Below are positions 1 through 12,345 of a stretch of 64,000 nt of DNA, one piece after another. Under the pieces are notes generated by a model. It saw only the letters and a list, made by a program, of their open reading frames with translations, had not been told where the DNA came from and did not search any database. Numbering within the stretch: the stretch's first letter is position 1; every line of letters begins with the position of its first letter. The position numbers were made by a program, and so were the translations under genes. The stretch comes from Lepeophtheirus salmonis (lineage: Eukaryota; Arthropoda; Copepoda; Siphonostomatoida; Caligidae), in the NCBI RefSeq assembly GCF_016086655.4, contig NC_052140.2, forward strand, positions 4,154,001-4,218,000, in the 5' to 3' direction.

Positions 1-149
1 ATCAATATTGGAAAATGTATTTTCTCAAGGGGGGAGGAGATCAAAAAGTTATGAGCCTATCTGAAGTTTATTAAAATATACATACATCCATTTTTTATTT
101 ATCTGCTGAAAAATTACATTCAAACAATTTTCGGTGTATATTTGACACG
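1..149. other. AT-rich sequence, nothing recognised
   Basis: Plain AT-rich sequence at the window edge. No exon, RNA gene or repeat was recognised. Confidence 0.5.
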
Positions 150-430
150 TCATTATCTTTATTGCATCATGCAACCTCTTTTCCAAAAAGAAAAGAAAAA
201 AATCCCAAAATCATCTTGAAATTAGCCAAAAAAGGCAATCATGCCAACTATTATTTATCATTAAAGTCCTCCTAGGCTATCATTGTTATATTATCTAACT
301 ACAATTTTTAAAATGAATTACGAGTATATTTAATGAAATGATCATATACATATTATTTTGTTCGATACTGTATTAAAATATTACTTTGTAATATTATAAG
401 AATGTATAAATTTTTATTTGTATATGACTA
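150..430 (+). repeat. Dispersed repeat family F, copy 1
   Basis: About 280 bp that is clearly related to 5075-5350. Shared blocks are a CAACCTYTTTTCCAAAAAGA-like stretch, CCAAAATCATCTTG, TTAGCCAAA, CCTAGGCTATCAT and TTTTTATTTGTATATGA. The first part recurs in diverged form at about 53210-53305. There is no coding potential. The class of element is unknown. Confidence 0.7.
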
Positions 431-1845
431 GTATGAGCCTGCCTGGTCCACTGGGTGATGATAATAAAAGGTTAATGTGATGTGAAGTCTGTTTCTAAAT
501 GTATAGAGGTTTGTACCCCCCATCCAATATAGAAAGATGATGTTATCTTATGTAATCAAGAAAAAATATTACCAAAGTAATATGTCAAATTAGTTATACA
601 ATGACACTATATGGCTTTATTGAACAGATTAAACTCCCATAAGTGTTCATTTGAATTGCAGCAATACAAGAAGAATTAATTGGTTAATGCAATCTTCCCT
701 CCCCTTCTAATTTTTAATAGTAGAGTGTAGAATAAAAAATGTTGCTAGACAGACAAAACGGAGGAAGAGGAAGATTCAAAAGTTAATTTTTGGAAATATA
801 ATATAGTCGAATTTTTTCCATAGAAATAATAAAATTTATAATATGACGAGAAATATTATAAGAGCATAATTATAAAACAGATTATTAATTCGTTTATTTT
901 TTATAAAGAATAAATTATGAAATGGACATGACGTATCAAGTGAGATGAGCAAATCGGCAGCTGACAACAAAATAAATAGGGTATTTTTGTGTTAGCTAGG
1001 AAACACTGAAGAATTAACAAAAAGAGCACACGAACCAACCGTATTTGTCAAGTATATAAAACAATCTCTGAATTACATCAATTACTGTATATTATTCTCC
1101 AAGCTTTAACTACAATCTCAAATTGGATGATCCTAAATTACTTTAATGTGTTTTTAATTATTTTATATACTTGAAAAAACTTTTATTAGTGATACGAGAT
1201 AAGTTTATAAAAGAGAATGATTACACCATAATAAAGGAAAATGACGATACAAAGACAATCTAAAAATATTACTTTAAATACAAAAGATGAAAAATTGAAA
1301 ACACGATCGACTAAAATTACACAAATAGTATTTGTTGGAAAGATTAATAAATTCTAATTAAAATCAATAATAATTAAATAAATAATTATTTTTTTTCCTT
1401 TCGTTTTATAAGTGTTAAAAAGCCTATATTAACAATCACGTAATCAGATCCGTTGACCTTGTGGATGCTTTATTATTTGTAACAAAACCAATAATTACTA
1501 AGAACAAAGCAGAGTTAAGAAGTTGTTCTTTTTTTTTAACACGAATAATGAAATTCCTTTTCTAAAAAAAAGACTTTTCTACCAAAACCTTCATTTGAAA
1601 GTCAAGCAAACTCCAATATTGTTTGTTTACATTTGGTAGTGTTTTTTATCTTAAAGGAATTTAAATTGACCTAATTTCCTATGAATAATTTATATACGAA
1701 AGCTTTTCTATTATACTGCCACTATTTCCTTTTTTAAATCAACCTTTTGTAGAAAGCTTTCAGAAAGGGAAAGTTTAAAAATTTATTGAATATGTACAAA
1801 AGCTTGGATGAACATTGAACATGACTAGATTTATGACTCATATGA
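431..1845. other. AT-rich intergenic sequence
   Basis: No ORF or exon with coding character. The only structured piece is a family E block at about 940-1025 (minus orientation) containing CAGCTGACAAC, which matches related blocks near 37.7, 53.4 and 57.4 kb. Confidence 0.5.
940..1025 (-). repeat. Repeat family E, copy 1
   Basis: The reverse complement reads CACAAAAATAC, then a T-rich spacer, then TTTTGTTGTCAGCTG. The same order is seen at 37690-37760, 53380-53520 (minus) and 57355-57425. It is a short noncoding dispersed block of unknown class. Confidence 0.5.
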
Positions 1846-2155
1846 CATATGACTCATTTCGCCTTAAAGCAATTTTGCCTTAGGCTATTTACCCGTAATA
1901 TAAGTTATTCTATCTTATTGCTTATTTTTGTTTAAAATTGGTGTTCCTTTTGAACTTTTTAATCTAACATTTGATCCATTTCATAGAAATAAATATTGTA
2001 TAAATTGATTTAAGAAATTGAAAGGGAACATCACATTCAACAAAAAATAAACAATAACGACATATGCCCCTTATTTATTTATATATTAAGGCGAAATATC
2101 CTTTGGTAAAATGACTTTACAGCATTTTATCGTGAGGCAAAATATTTGAAGGCAT
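1845..2155. repeat. Foldback repeat family J, short copy
   Basis: The left part carries CATTTCGCCTTAAAGCAATT and the right part AAGGCGAAATATCCTTTGG followed by AAAATG, so the ends are inverted relative to each other. The internal block ACAATAACGACATATGCCCC recurs as ACAATAACGTCGTATATACC at about 30365. This is a non-autonomous, MITE-like element related to 29865-30485. Confidence 0.6.
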
Positions 2156-2844
2156 ACTTACCAAGTACTAAATGCAAGTATTAAGTCTTTATTATTCTTA
2201 AAGCTATTTGATTAAGTTTATGGACAGGTTTTTGTAAAATTGTCTTTGCAATGTAGTAAAATTATGAATTTTGATGCAATTTATGACGTCAGGTAAAACG
2301 CTCTATGGGATAGTAAAATCACTGTACGAAAAGTATCCCAGGTGCATTATCGCATACTTTTCGCATCTCTACAAACAGCTCATTCGGTCAACAGACATAC
2401 ATATGTATTTATAAGCATATATTGCAACCCTTACAAAGAAAAAATATATTTTTGTCATTACACATTGAACATACAATAGTTATAATGCTGGAGGAATATA
2501 CTAATACATATATATATATATGTACATATTCAATCATGAAGAGCCAGCGAATCTCATCCATCAAACCTATGGAAAGAGTAATAACAATATAATATTCCAT
2601 GTTATACATCAAAGGAAAGAAAGAAATATTCTTCGCATTGATCGTTTGTTGGTAGTAGCTTATAATATGCTCAAACAACTCATAAATCATCAGTGTCACT
2701 GAGATGACTTATTATTTACTACTACCAACATATATATATTAGAAGTTTTCATAGGCATTTATTATTTGTTCTTTAGAGCAAAAAAAAAAAATTGATCATT
2801 TTAGTAGTAGTAATAATAAATGTATATATATATGTAGCCAGTCA
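2156..2844. other. AT-rich sequence with short TA microsatellite
   Basis: Contains a short (AT)n run at about 2508-2522. Two overlapping short ORFs on opposite strands here (2409-2699 and 2520-2702) show no protein-like composition and are not called as genes. Confidence 0.5.
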
Positions 2845-3205
2845 ACATAAAAGTAAGCTGAAATTGAGTGTGTGTGGATTATATTTGTATTCTTTGGCGA
2901 ATTACCATTAATTTTTATAAACAAATTATTTTTATTCTTCTTTGAATGCTCTGTAAACTTCACCAAATTGATCATGACAATAAAAGAATGATCAATTTTA
3001 AAAGGGTCAATATAGGTATCTTATATCGAAATAAGATGGCAAATCTTAATGCATTCACAAAATTTGAATACAAATCCTATAATGGACTTAAATATGCCAA
3101 TGAAATATTGGGTTGTTTGTATAAATGAAGTAAAATAATAAATTGGGAATTTATTTTTTTAATTTTAGTTAATTTTTTTTTTTTGTGTTGACACATGCTA
3201 TGTTT
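2845..3205 (+). repeat. Repeat family B, copy 1
   Basis: Longest clean copy of family B. In order it contains a TTTGTATTCTTTGGCGAATT block, a middle part with GGTATCTTATAT, AATTTGAATACAAATCCTAT, AATATGCCAATGAAATATTG, and a T-rich end leading to TGTTGACACATG. Related copies lie at 3350, 10990, 18430, 21350, 42605, 61100 and 62290. The 60-residue ORF inside it is a by-product. Confidence 0.7.
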
Positions 3206-3349
3206 ATTACTCATTCAAAAGATATAACAAATAAAGAATTGATTCCAGTATCACCATTTGTTGTGTGATTTTATGCCTAAATTCTAAACAAAAAAAGAAC
3301 ATCTAGAAGCAAACAAAATAAAATATGGAAAATGTATTTATATAAAATT

Positions 3350-3600
3350 ATAAATTAATTCATACAGACCAATAATTCATAGACATATTTCGGCCTATTA
3401 TAGGCATTGTATTCAAATTTTGGGGATGATCTAATATGCTTAAGAGTGTGAACCATAGTTTGAAACCATGAACTTATGATAATTAATTTAGGCCCAATAT
3501 GGTAACTTTGAAACATTAAATTCATATATATTTTCATTGTAAAAATGAAATGATGCTGCTTTAAGTGCAATTTACGGCAGACCAAAAGGTTTAATCATAA
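3350..3600 (-). repeat. Repeat family B, copy 2 (inverted)
   Basis: Reverse-complement copy of the 3' half of family B. GCATTGTATTCAAATTTTGG and ATAGACATATTTCGGCCTAT are the complements of the core blocks. It lies 150 bp from copy 1 in opposite orientation. Confidence 0.6.
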
Positions 3601-5074
3601 TAATTGGATCATAGAAAATACAAATCTTTGGTGCCCAAAATATGTTAATTTAAAAAAACTATTTATTGAAATTAGCCTTTATCTCTGAACCTTTTGCTTC
3701 TTTTCAAAATTGAAAGAGTTATACATACTCGTACTGATGTAAGTATGATATTTTTAAAATTTTAAATAAATTAACTTCTATAATTCATCTGATACAGTAT
3801 GGTTCTGTATTAATCTAGGTATTTAACGAGTTCGTACTCGTATATATAAAAGATTTTGATTATAAGCATTTCTTTCTTATAAAATATTTTGTGCTCCAAT
3901 ATAGGATCAACAGAATATATGGGTTAAATATATCTTTTCTCAAAATTTTTGAGTAAAATTAATGGGACTAGGATTTTTTTTAAAGACTTGTATGAGACCA
4001 TTACAGTTATAAATATTTCGATCCAACCTCTGTCTTGTCTGGTATTGTAGTAAAATCCGGGGTTGATCCGGAGACACGTCATTTGTATTAGAAAAAGGAT
4101 TAATATATATTTTATTTTTCAAAAAGAAGTCGTACTTGAAATTTGGCCCGACCATATTTAAAAAAAAGGAAAGTTTTGTTCTAGTATAAATTTTTGTCCA
4201 AAAATATCGATATAAATCTGTCTAGAAAAAATATCTATATAACGAACCAGAAAAAATTATTCTCAGACTGAGTGTCAGCAAAAGTCGATACATACTATCA
4301 AATTAGAAATTCAATTTGAAAATATTTCGTTATGGAAAAAAAACACCTATTGATTTTATGGATTTATGGATTGAGGGCACTCAAATAATATTATATATTT
4401 TTTATTTCCAATCCCTTTTTGATTGCTCATAAAAAAATACTTTCTATTTCAAAATTGGATAAAGGAGTTTATTATTCATATAGGTAAATTCTAACTATTT
4501 TACCAAGTAGTTTGACTTCTCATTATGTATAATAGCATTTTTTTAAATATGCATATTGAATCCTTTTATGTATATTAAACTCATATTAAGGGGGGTAAAT
4601 AATTGTATTTTTATAATTAAAAAGTTAAATTCAGGACTTTGATATACAGAGTGTTTTGAACAAACTTTTAAGTCTTCCCGATCCTTATCCAGTACTTGTA
4701 TAATTCTGAATTTTTTAACATCCTAAAGGTATTGTACGCCTAACACATTGATTCTGTCAAAAGACATAACAACGATGGAGCAAGCCAAAAGAATTTTAAT
4801 AATTGAACGTCATTGGAGGGTAGGGGAAGGGGGGTGACAGCCTGGCGACATTACTAGCATACTTAAATATCTCGTAAGAACTGTTTCTGATCTTTCCATG
4901 CTTCATCAGAGAATGCATAAGTCATAAATTCAGAACAAATGCCATGGAATAGATGAAGGGCAACATGTCCCAATTTCGGAAACCTTAACTCAAACTCACC
5001 CTATCTAATTCCGTTTGACCTCATGACAATTTCAAGATCATGAAGTGTGTAATTGTTAAGCAAGTAGTTACAAT
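3601..5074. other. AT-rich intergenic sequence
   Basis: No exon recognised. A 6-bp-arm hairpin (ACGAGT...ACTCGT) lies at 3826-3841. Short ORFs here have no recognisable content. Confidence 0.5.
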
Positions 5075-5350
5075 TACTTTATCACACAACCTTTTATACA
5101 AAAAGAAACAGAAAAAAAACCCAAAATCATCTTGTAGTTAGCCAAATAAGTCAAACTTTCCAACTGCTATTTATGTCTTAAGTAATCCCAGGCTATCATA
5201 CTAATATTATTTATCCATAATTTTTAATGCATTATATATTTAATAATTTAAAAATCCTACGTAGTATTTTATGCAATACTTTATTATAATATTGCCTGGA
5301 AATATTTTATTAAAAGCTTAGTTTTACATTTTCATTTGTATATGATATCC
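5075..5350 (+). repeat. Dispersed repeat family F, copy 2
   Basis: Diverged copy of 150-430 in the same orientation. It shares CCCAAAATCATCTTG, TTAGCCAAA, CCCAGGCTATCATA and TTTTCATTTGTATATGATA in the same order. Confidence 0.7.
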
Positions 5351-7660
5351 AAAAATTTTACATAGAATTAATAAAATGGCCAATATATACACGAATATAT
5401 ATTTTTTAAATACAAATCTTTCAACATTTTATAGAAGTTGTTGGTGAAGCAGATAGATAATATTTTGAATAAATTCCCAAATGGCTTATACAATTTCAGT
5501 GCTTTACTTTTAAGTTTATTTGCAACAATCTGTACGTAGTTTGACTGTTCACAGTGAATAGTAACTCTCTATTAGTTAAGATATGACTTATACATATTTT
5601 TTGCATGTTAAAAGGCATGGTTGTTATGACTTAATTAAAGAGTTGTTTTTTAAACATATGATAATTATTAAGAAATTAATTTGATTTCACATTTGCTTTT
5701 TCTTAGTAACTTTCTTTTTTCATTTGATTGCCAATCATTGACTATTTCCACACAAACACACGAAAAAAAATTCGAAATAATTTCGTATTTTAATTAATGC
5801 TAAAAAAAATGTTCAGATTTAATTAATCTTGCAGTTCATTAACAAGTATATAAAAAAGAGAATTTGTTTTTTCTTCATTGATTAGATAGTCTAAAAAAAG
5901 GGGATTTAGTGTTTATTGATTGATTTGATCAATAATGATTTTTTTAGTTAGATGTGTATACTTAACAATATTTTATTTTGGATTTTTATCAGTCATGATT
6001 AGTATATAAATCAGGTCCATAAAAACATATAGAAAATAAATTAATTATTGACTATCAGGTGTACATTTATAAGGACTCATTTTAACAACTGGCGTGCTTA
6101 GCAAAAGCTCAGCAGCTCATATTCAAAAACAAAAGAAAACTGGGTACATATTTTAAAAGTTCTATATCTTTTTTATCGTGCTAGGTGTCGTTGATATTGG
6201 CAACCTGCACAATGTTTTTTTTTTTAAAGCTGTTATCATTATACTTTCATTCTCGAGTAGATAATATCTAATTATTGAGTAACTACATGTGAGTGTGCTT
6301 ATGAAAAACACAGTGCAATTTTATAGTTGTTGGTTTTTTTAAATTATTTTCTATTGTTATTACACAAATTTATACTATTAAGCAAAAATTTGTCTGTTCA
6401 TTGACGCCTAATGACTCTTAACAATGCCAAGTAATGTTCAAGTTATATTTTCTGTAAACATGGATACGTTTATTTTATTGTTCACATTACAAAACTCAAT
6501 TTTATAGGTTTTTTAGAGATGGAAGAAAATATTATGTGTTCATCTATTAATGGGAATATCCCACTGTGATATTTAATCATACTTTTAATTAAATAAATAT
6601 ATCTATGTACAAAAAAGTTGAACCTACTGAGACAAAGCATTTCTCGAACCTTTCTCTCAAAAAATATAGAAAAAAAGTTGGGAATAAGCCAATTCTTTCA
6701 ATTTGTAGAATTATTATATATTTGATGGTTGATAATTGTTAACAACTTAACAATATTTATGTAATTCGAGTTGAACTATTAATGATTCATGACAATAATA
6801 AATATGTCCGGAACACACGCACTAGTTAAGATTTCATACATATATGTTCCCTTCTCAAGAATTATATAATATTAATAACAGCTTTATAACATAAAAATGT
6901 AGTTCAATTTGCAAAAAGTCACTCCTAGTACATATTTTACACCGCTTTGAAGAATGCCAGATACAAGTCCTAGTTGAATGGTAGAGATGCCAACTTATTT
7001 AAAGCTTTTTTTTCATGTTTATTTTCATACTAAGGTTTGCGTGATTCAATAAAGGAGTTGGAGGATATTACACCATGTTGTAAGCACTAAATACTTAATT
7101 GTTAATAGCTTCAAACCTATATGTAGAAAGTAACACATAATAAAGAATAAAAACCAGGAGCCATCCAAGCAAGGAATCATACGTGTCTGTTACCTGCATA
7201 ATATCAAATAAGATAAAAATAGAACCAAAAGAAATAGCAGGTTGAGTAGTTTAATTCCATTATCTTCAAAAATTGATATCAAACAGATACCTCTTTGTTT
7301 AGTTGTTACAAACCATGAACAAATACCTGTTTATATCTAAATAATTATCCTTAATTTCTAAGAAAAACGTTAGTGTCATTCTCAGCTCTTTTTTTCTCTA
7401 TTACCGTATTAATTGGGAATTGGTTAGAGATGGGACTTAGTAAGAGCGCAAGAAAAAGGAAGTAGCGAGATATATGGTGTTACTGAATCATATAATTTGT
7501 GATGTTCTTACATATGTTTTTCTCACCGTGGTGTTATCTTCTTCCTATGAAGTATTTAAAATGCATAATAAAAAAGTATATACGAATTTAAATATAATTA
7601 CAATATTTTCTCTACACTAATACTATTTTAAACGGTGAAGGTTCTACTCTTTATTGTAGT
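5351..7660. other. AT-rich intergenic sequence
   Basis: No coding, RNA or repeat feature recognised on either strand. Confidence 0.5.
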
Positions 7661-7664
7661 AATT

Positions 7665-7755
7665 CATTTTCTCTCCCAAAGTCATAAAACAGGCAGGTAA
7701 TATTAAGAAGATTCTTAATTCAGGTGTACCATATGTCTCGCTCCTGCCTTCTCCT
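7665..7755 (+). repeat. Short dispersed repeat pair, copy 1
   Basis: Pairs with 12265-12345. Both have a CATAAAACAG/CATATAACAG block, TAATATTAA/TGATATTAA, CTTAATTCAG/CTCAATTCAG and CTCGCTCCTGCC/AGCTCCCGCC in the same order and spacing. Confidence 0.5.
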
Positions 7756-9294
7756 CTTGCTCTTTTTTTCTTTGCAAACTACTCAACTCTACTTATACAA
7801 CATCAGTGGTGGGAGGGGTTTGGAGTCTATCCAACATCATTACTTTCCATAATTTACAGGCACTTTTTTTAGTGGTTATAACTGTATACTCTGAATATAT
7901 CTCCCCAAGAATGAAAGAATAATGATAAAACCTTTGTAAAAATAAAGACAAAACTCTTTAGATTACATACTAGAAAAAATATCATAAATATTAAAAGAAA
8001 TGTGCACTTAAAAATGATGCCTTGGTAGACAAATAGAGAGACAAACTTTGTTTTATTTAAAATAATGCTTGTTATAGTGCTTTAGAAAATTTAAAAAAAA
8101 AAATCAATCTAATTGCCAACAACTCTTACACACTAAAAAAATGCTTTGGATTTACACTCATACAGAATATGTATCCATGAATAAATAGAGTACTTTTTTA
8201 GCGTTTATACCTTTGAATTCATAATTTAAAATAGGTGTTGGTGATGTTTATAAGCAAATAAAAATTGAAAAGCTGTTTATCACCCAGCAAGACCCTAAAA
8301 CAAATGTGATTTTTAATATTTATATTGTTTTTCCTTAGACAAAAGTTGTCTCAAAGGCATAAAAATGTAAAAAAAACTCAATAAATTTAGTAGGAAAACA
8401 AAATCATTACAGATTCCTAAACAAATGTCTAATAACAACACTAGTACAAAAAGCATTGAGGTGACAAAGGAATTTTGATGGTCAGTTCGGCATAATAAAG
8501 CTGTAATAGATCAAAATTTCAGTCTGCAGCACTGAACATCAGCTATAACAAAGAGTAAAACAAAGATACCTGTGAGATACGAGTCCCACAACTTACGAAC
8601 TTTTTCTTTACGAGATACGAGAGTGAGTGACGTAACGCAAATGCCACTTTAAGCTTGACTTTGTTAATTTTAGGATAAAAGGTTATGCCTTACGAGCTCC
8701 GTCAAGAAACAAATTCAACTCGTTTATCAAGTTATTACTGTATAATATTTTCTCTCTGGATGTGTATAATAATTTCAACCTTGTCCACTAAAGAAAAGAA
8801 ATGAAATATTAACTTGGTTTATCCACCGTCAGAACCAATAAACAGTGAATATTACTTCTCTTGATGGAATTACAGATTATTGATGTAAGAAAAACATGCA
8901 AATGTGACATCAAATTATACCCTTTTTGCCAGGTGCTACCTTAACTTAAACAATCGATTTTTTTCGTTATATATTTTTGCATTTAAAAAAAGGTCCTAAA
9001 TTAGTTTAAGTTGAATTCTGCTATTGATAAAAATAACAAATATTATTAAATCATTTTTCAATTTAAAAAAATTAACGAACAAGTTATAATGTATAAATTA
9101 AGGACAACCTTTTCTCAAAGTAAATATAAACTTTCTTTAAAAACGAAAAGAAAAAAATATTAAGTGGTTAAAAGTGCAAAAAAATATAACTCAATAATTA
9201 TTGTTTCTTATATAGTACACAGGGATGCACTTATGGTGCACTTTCCATTGTAAATTTAATTATTATCCATATCCTAAAGAATAATTTATATTCA
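7756..9294. other. AT-rich intergenic sequence with TACGAG-rich patch
   Basis: No gene recognised. At about 8575-8720 there are several repeats of TTACGA/ATACGAG, including GAGATACGAG twice. This is reminiscent of termini of pogo/Tigger-like elements but too decayed to call. Confidence 0.4.
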
Positions 9295-9710
9295 AATTAA
9301 AGCTATCTTGTGTGTACCTATGTGATTTACACTGGGCATGGAGGATTGCAATATAAAAACTGATCTTTTGAATATTGCATTCAGAAAATTGCCTTTCGGA
9401 TAATGGACTGCAATAAAACTACATATCATTTGACAGCTATATAGTGGTGAATCTACCTGTATCGGTTACGAATTAACAAAATCAAAGCTATTTTGTGTGT
9501 AACCTATGTGAGTTCCGATAATTAATCTTTTTATGGGATTTCCACCATGTGCAGAGGATTTCTTGAACATTGCCGACAAAAAACATATTTATAGTGATTT
9601 TTGATGTAATTTCCACCGTGCTCAGAGGATTACCCACAGGAAAACTCCCTCCGGAATGTTACCATCCGAAAACTGTCTTTCGGAAAATTACTTGGAATTA
9701 TACTCCATTT
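9295..9710. repeat. Locally duplicated noncoding segment
   Basis: Several direct repeats occur within 400 bp. TAAAGCTATCTTGTGTGTAC (about 9299) recurs as CAAAGCTATTTTGTGTGTAA (about 9482), each followed by CTATGTGA. GATTTCCACCATGTGCAGAG (about 9537) recurs as AATTTCCACCGTGCTCAGAG (about 9606), each followed by GATT. TTGCCTTTCGGATAAT (about 9389) recurs as CTGTCTTTCGGAAAATTA (about 9671). Confidence 0.6.
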
Positions 9711-10985
9711 TAAAATTAATCTACAACGGATTTTTGAAACACCTAACTCCACTTCAATATCTCTAAAAAAATCCTCCTAATTCCCTAATACTTTTTTACA
9801 ACGGCAGCTTCCACAGCCACTATCTATGTTCAACAGTTTTCTGCTAATGGAATAACTATCTATTGATCCTTCGACAGGACTAATCATTAGATATATAGAA
9901 TAATTGTAGGTAATTGTCTGATGACAATATTCCTTTGGGTAATATTCCTGCGAGTAATCCTTCCTAAAACCGATTCCCACTTGAAAAAAATAATTTTGTA
10001 AGAGAAAATGAATTCATGCTCTGATTGGTATGTAAGTATATCAAAATGTAGTATAAATCAATTCGGTTGCTAAGAGATAGAAATGCTTTGATTAACAAGG
10101 TTATTATTATTTCATTTTTTTTTTTTTTACTTCCTTGCACACGGGTAAGAATTAGTGTTTACACAATAACAATACTAATGATCTATTTCAGATACATAGA
10201 TTACAAACACACTAATAACTAAGTCCACTTTTCACGACTTAATTGGGAAGGGGAGGAATGCAATTTCAGATTTATTTTATTTTCACCGTATAAGATAACT
10301 CAAATGCCATCAAATCATGTGATAATTATATTGCTGTTCTATATTATAATAAGTCCCTGCAAAAGTTCTATGAAAATGAAAAATAATTTTAGTTTTCTAC
10401 TAATTGTTGATTATAAATGTATATTAGAATCTTGTTGTTAATTATATATTTGTTTTTACACTTAACAAAATCACCCAAGAAATTGCAATTGTAATGTTTC
10501 AATTTTGCAAATAACGCAAATAAATTACACAAATAAGTAATGTGATTAATTGATAATAAAATTTTGACCTTTGATCAATTTAAAAGTAAAAATGTAAAAA
10601 ATCGTTCATTTAAAAATAAAGCCCATTTTAAATTAGTGTATGAATTTATACACAAGTAAAATGGTTAGTGTTGTATTGGTCCTTTTATGGGACCAAGCAC
10701 CACAGTTTAGTCGATTCCTCCTTGCCGTTTCTTAAAAAAGGTAAAATTAATCCCTCGTGACGTCATTGAGGGTGTTTTTCCTTTTTTAATTATTCTGTTA
10801 CATCACATAATAAATTAGTTAACTAAGTATAATATGTTCATATTATAATGAAAATATAAGTATTTTTTGCAAGATATGTGAATACATATCTCATATATCT
10901 TCTTTGGACCAAATAAATAAGGGCCGACATATCACTAAAAGTGACCCTTAAAGTAGCCAAAATTGCTATAAAAAAAATAAAAAAT
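9711..10985. other. AT-rich intergenic sequence
   Basis: No exon or repeat recognised. The 67-residue minus-strand ORF at 9777-9980 has no family resemblance I can name. Confidence 0.5.
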
Positions 10986-10989
10986 TGAG

Positions 10990-11210
10990 AGATTATATTT
11001 GGAAGGCCTAAAATCAGAGCCATTATATGTTTCATGTATTGAAATAAATATTCTAAACTATTGTAAATTATTAGGTACCTGAAATTATCCCACAAATTTG
11101 AAGAATAAGCCTATAACTTCTCAAATATGCCTATGAAATAAATAAATCAATGTAATTGTCGGTTTTTTTTATGTTAATGTACCACTTATTGATGCAAAAA
11201 ATAACATGTG
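10990..11210 (+). repeat. Repeat family B, copy 3
   Basis: Partial copy with TTAGGTACCTGAAATTATCC, ACAAATTTGAAGAATAAGCC, AAATATGCCTATGAAAT and TTTTATGTTAATGTACCAC, in the same order as copy 1 (2845-3205) and the copy at 21350. Confidence 0.6.
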
Positions 11211-11489
11211 AGTTTTCTACTATTCATACTTGAGCATGGTAAGTTAATAATATACATATATATTTAGTAGGAAAATTTACATATATGTGAGTACAAAAAA
11301 TATGTAGGTACATAATATTAGCAAATAGGTTAAATCTGTCGAAAGGAAGGGGGGATAACATATGTGTACATAAACTAGAGTACTATATACTTAATAAGAT
11401 CTTACATATTAAGTGAACCATCTGTATTTAAGTATGAGTACTTTAAACTCAAAATTATATTACATATATAAAAATAGGGTTGCAAATAC

Positions 11490-11900
11490 TAAGCATTTTT
11501 TTAGTTCGAGTTATTTTTAGGGGAATAGTATTTATATATACTTATAAGTGATATAAATCGTTTGTATTTTTTAAGTAGTTCATGTTATTTTTTTTTTCAT
11601 TGGTTATCTTAGCAGTCGTCATTATTATTTAGTGTAACATCCTTTACTAAATAGATTCAATTATATTCAAAACATGATTGAACATTAGTGTGTGCTCATA
11701 GAAGACGGAGGGAGAGTAACCTTGAAGATTTGTTGCAGAGTTATAATTGGAAGTCATTCTTGGACTCTGAGTAGAACTGGGAATCGACATCGGAGTAATT
11801 CTTGACAATATCCTTCTCGTGACTGCTGACTATAGTTAATCTTTTCCAAAATATTCTTCAAATTGTCAGGGTTAACATTTTGATTTTTTTGAACAAGCCG
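11490..11900 (+). repeat. Repeat family A, copy 1
   Basis: Carries the family A landmarks in order: GTCGTCATTATTATTTAG, TTCAATTATATTCAAAAC, AGAGTAACCTTGAAGATT, TTGCAGAGTTATAATTG, CTTGGACTCTGAGTAGAA, GAATCGACATCGGAGTAATT, and CAAATTGTCAGGGTTAACAT. The family has at least 14 copies in this window, in both orientations. Confidence 0.75.
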
Positions 11901-12133
11901 GTTATACACACAATTTCCATCACTATTTATGATTCTTCTTTCATTCTTAGGAAGATATCCGGTATTTATATAGTAATCATAAGTACCTGTGCTCATAAAT
12001 TACGTAGAGTCACAATGATTATTTTTTTGGGTGTTACAAGTGTAGTCCCTATTGTATTCGGAGTCAGAGGTGCCTGGAACCATAGTGGCTAACCCACATT
12101 TGCCAAATGAAACCAGAAACTGGTATTTAAAAC

Positions 12134-12179
12134 CAGAGGCGTGGCTAGCTTTCATCATTTTGGGGCTTAGCCCCAAAAT
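12134..12179 (+). mobile_element. hAT-like terminal sequence with adjacent palindrome
   Basis: CAGAGGCGTGGCTAGC at 12134-12149 has the form of many hAT-family terminal inverted repeats (family knowledge). It is followed at 12157-12179 by a perfect palindrome with 10-bp arms (ATTTTGGGGC / GCCCCAAAAT). I could not find the opposite end or an 8-bp target duplication, so this is probably a fragment. Confidence 0.4.
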
Positions 12180-12264
12180 TTGTTAAATGTATTTAAATAT
12201 AGTTATAATATTTTCCCATCAAAAATGCAATTTTAAAGGTCCTATTTATGGGAGTAATTCTTTT

Positions 12265-12345
12265 TTTTTCCTCCAAAATCATATAACAGCCAGCTGATAT
12301 TAACATGGGTCTCAATTCAGTAATACTAGCTCCCGCCTTTAGCTT
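12265..12345 (+). repeat. Short dispersed repeat pair, copy 2
   Basis: Diverged copy of 7665-7755 in the same orientation. It shares CATATAACAG, TGATATTAA, CTCAATTCAG and AGCTCCCGCC. Confidence 0.5.

Noticed and set aside
2409..2702. Two overlapping short ORFs around the TA microsatellite
   Set aside because: Low-complexity, AT-driven composition on both strands.
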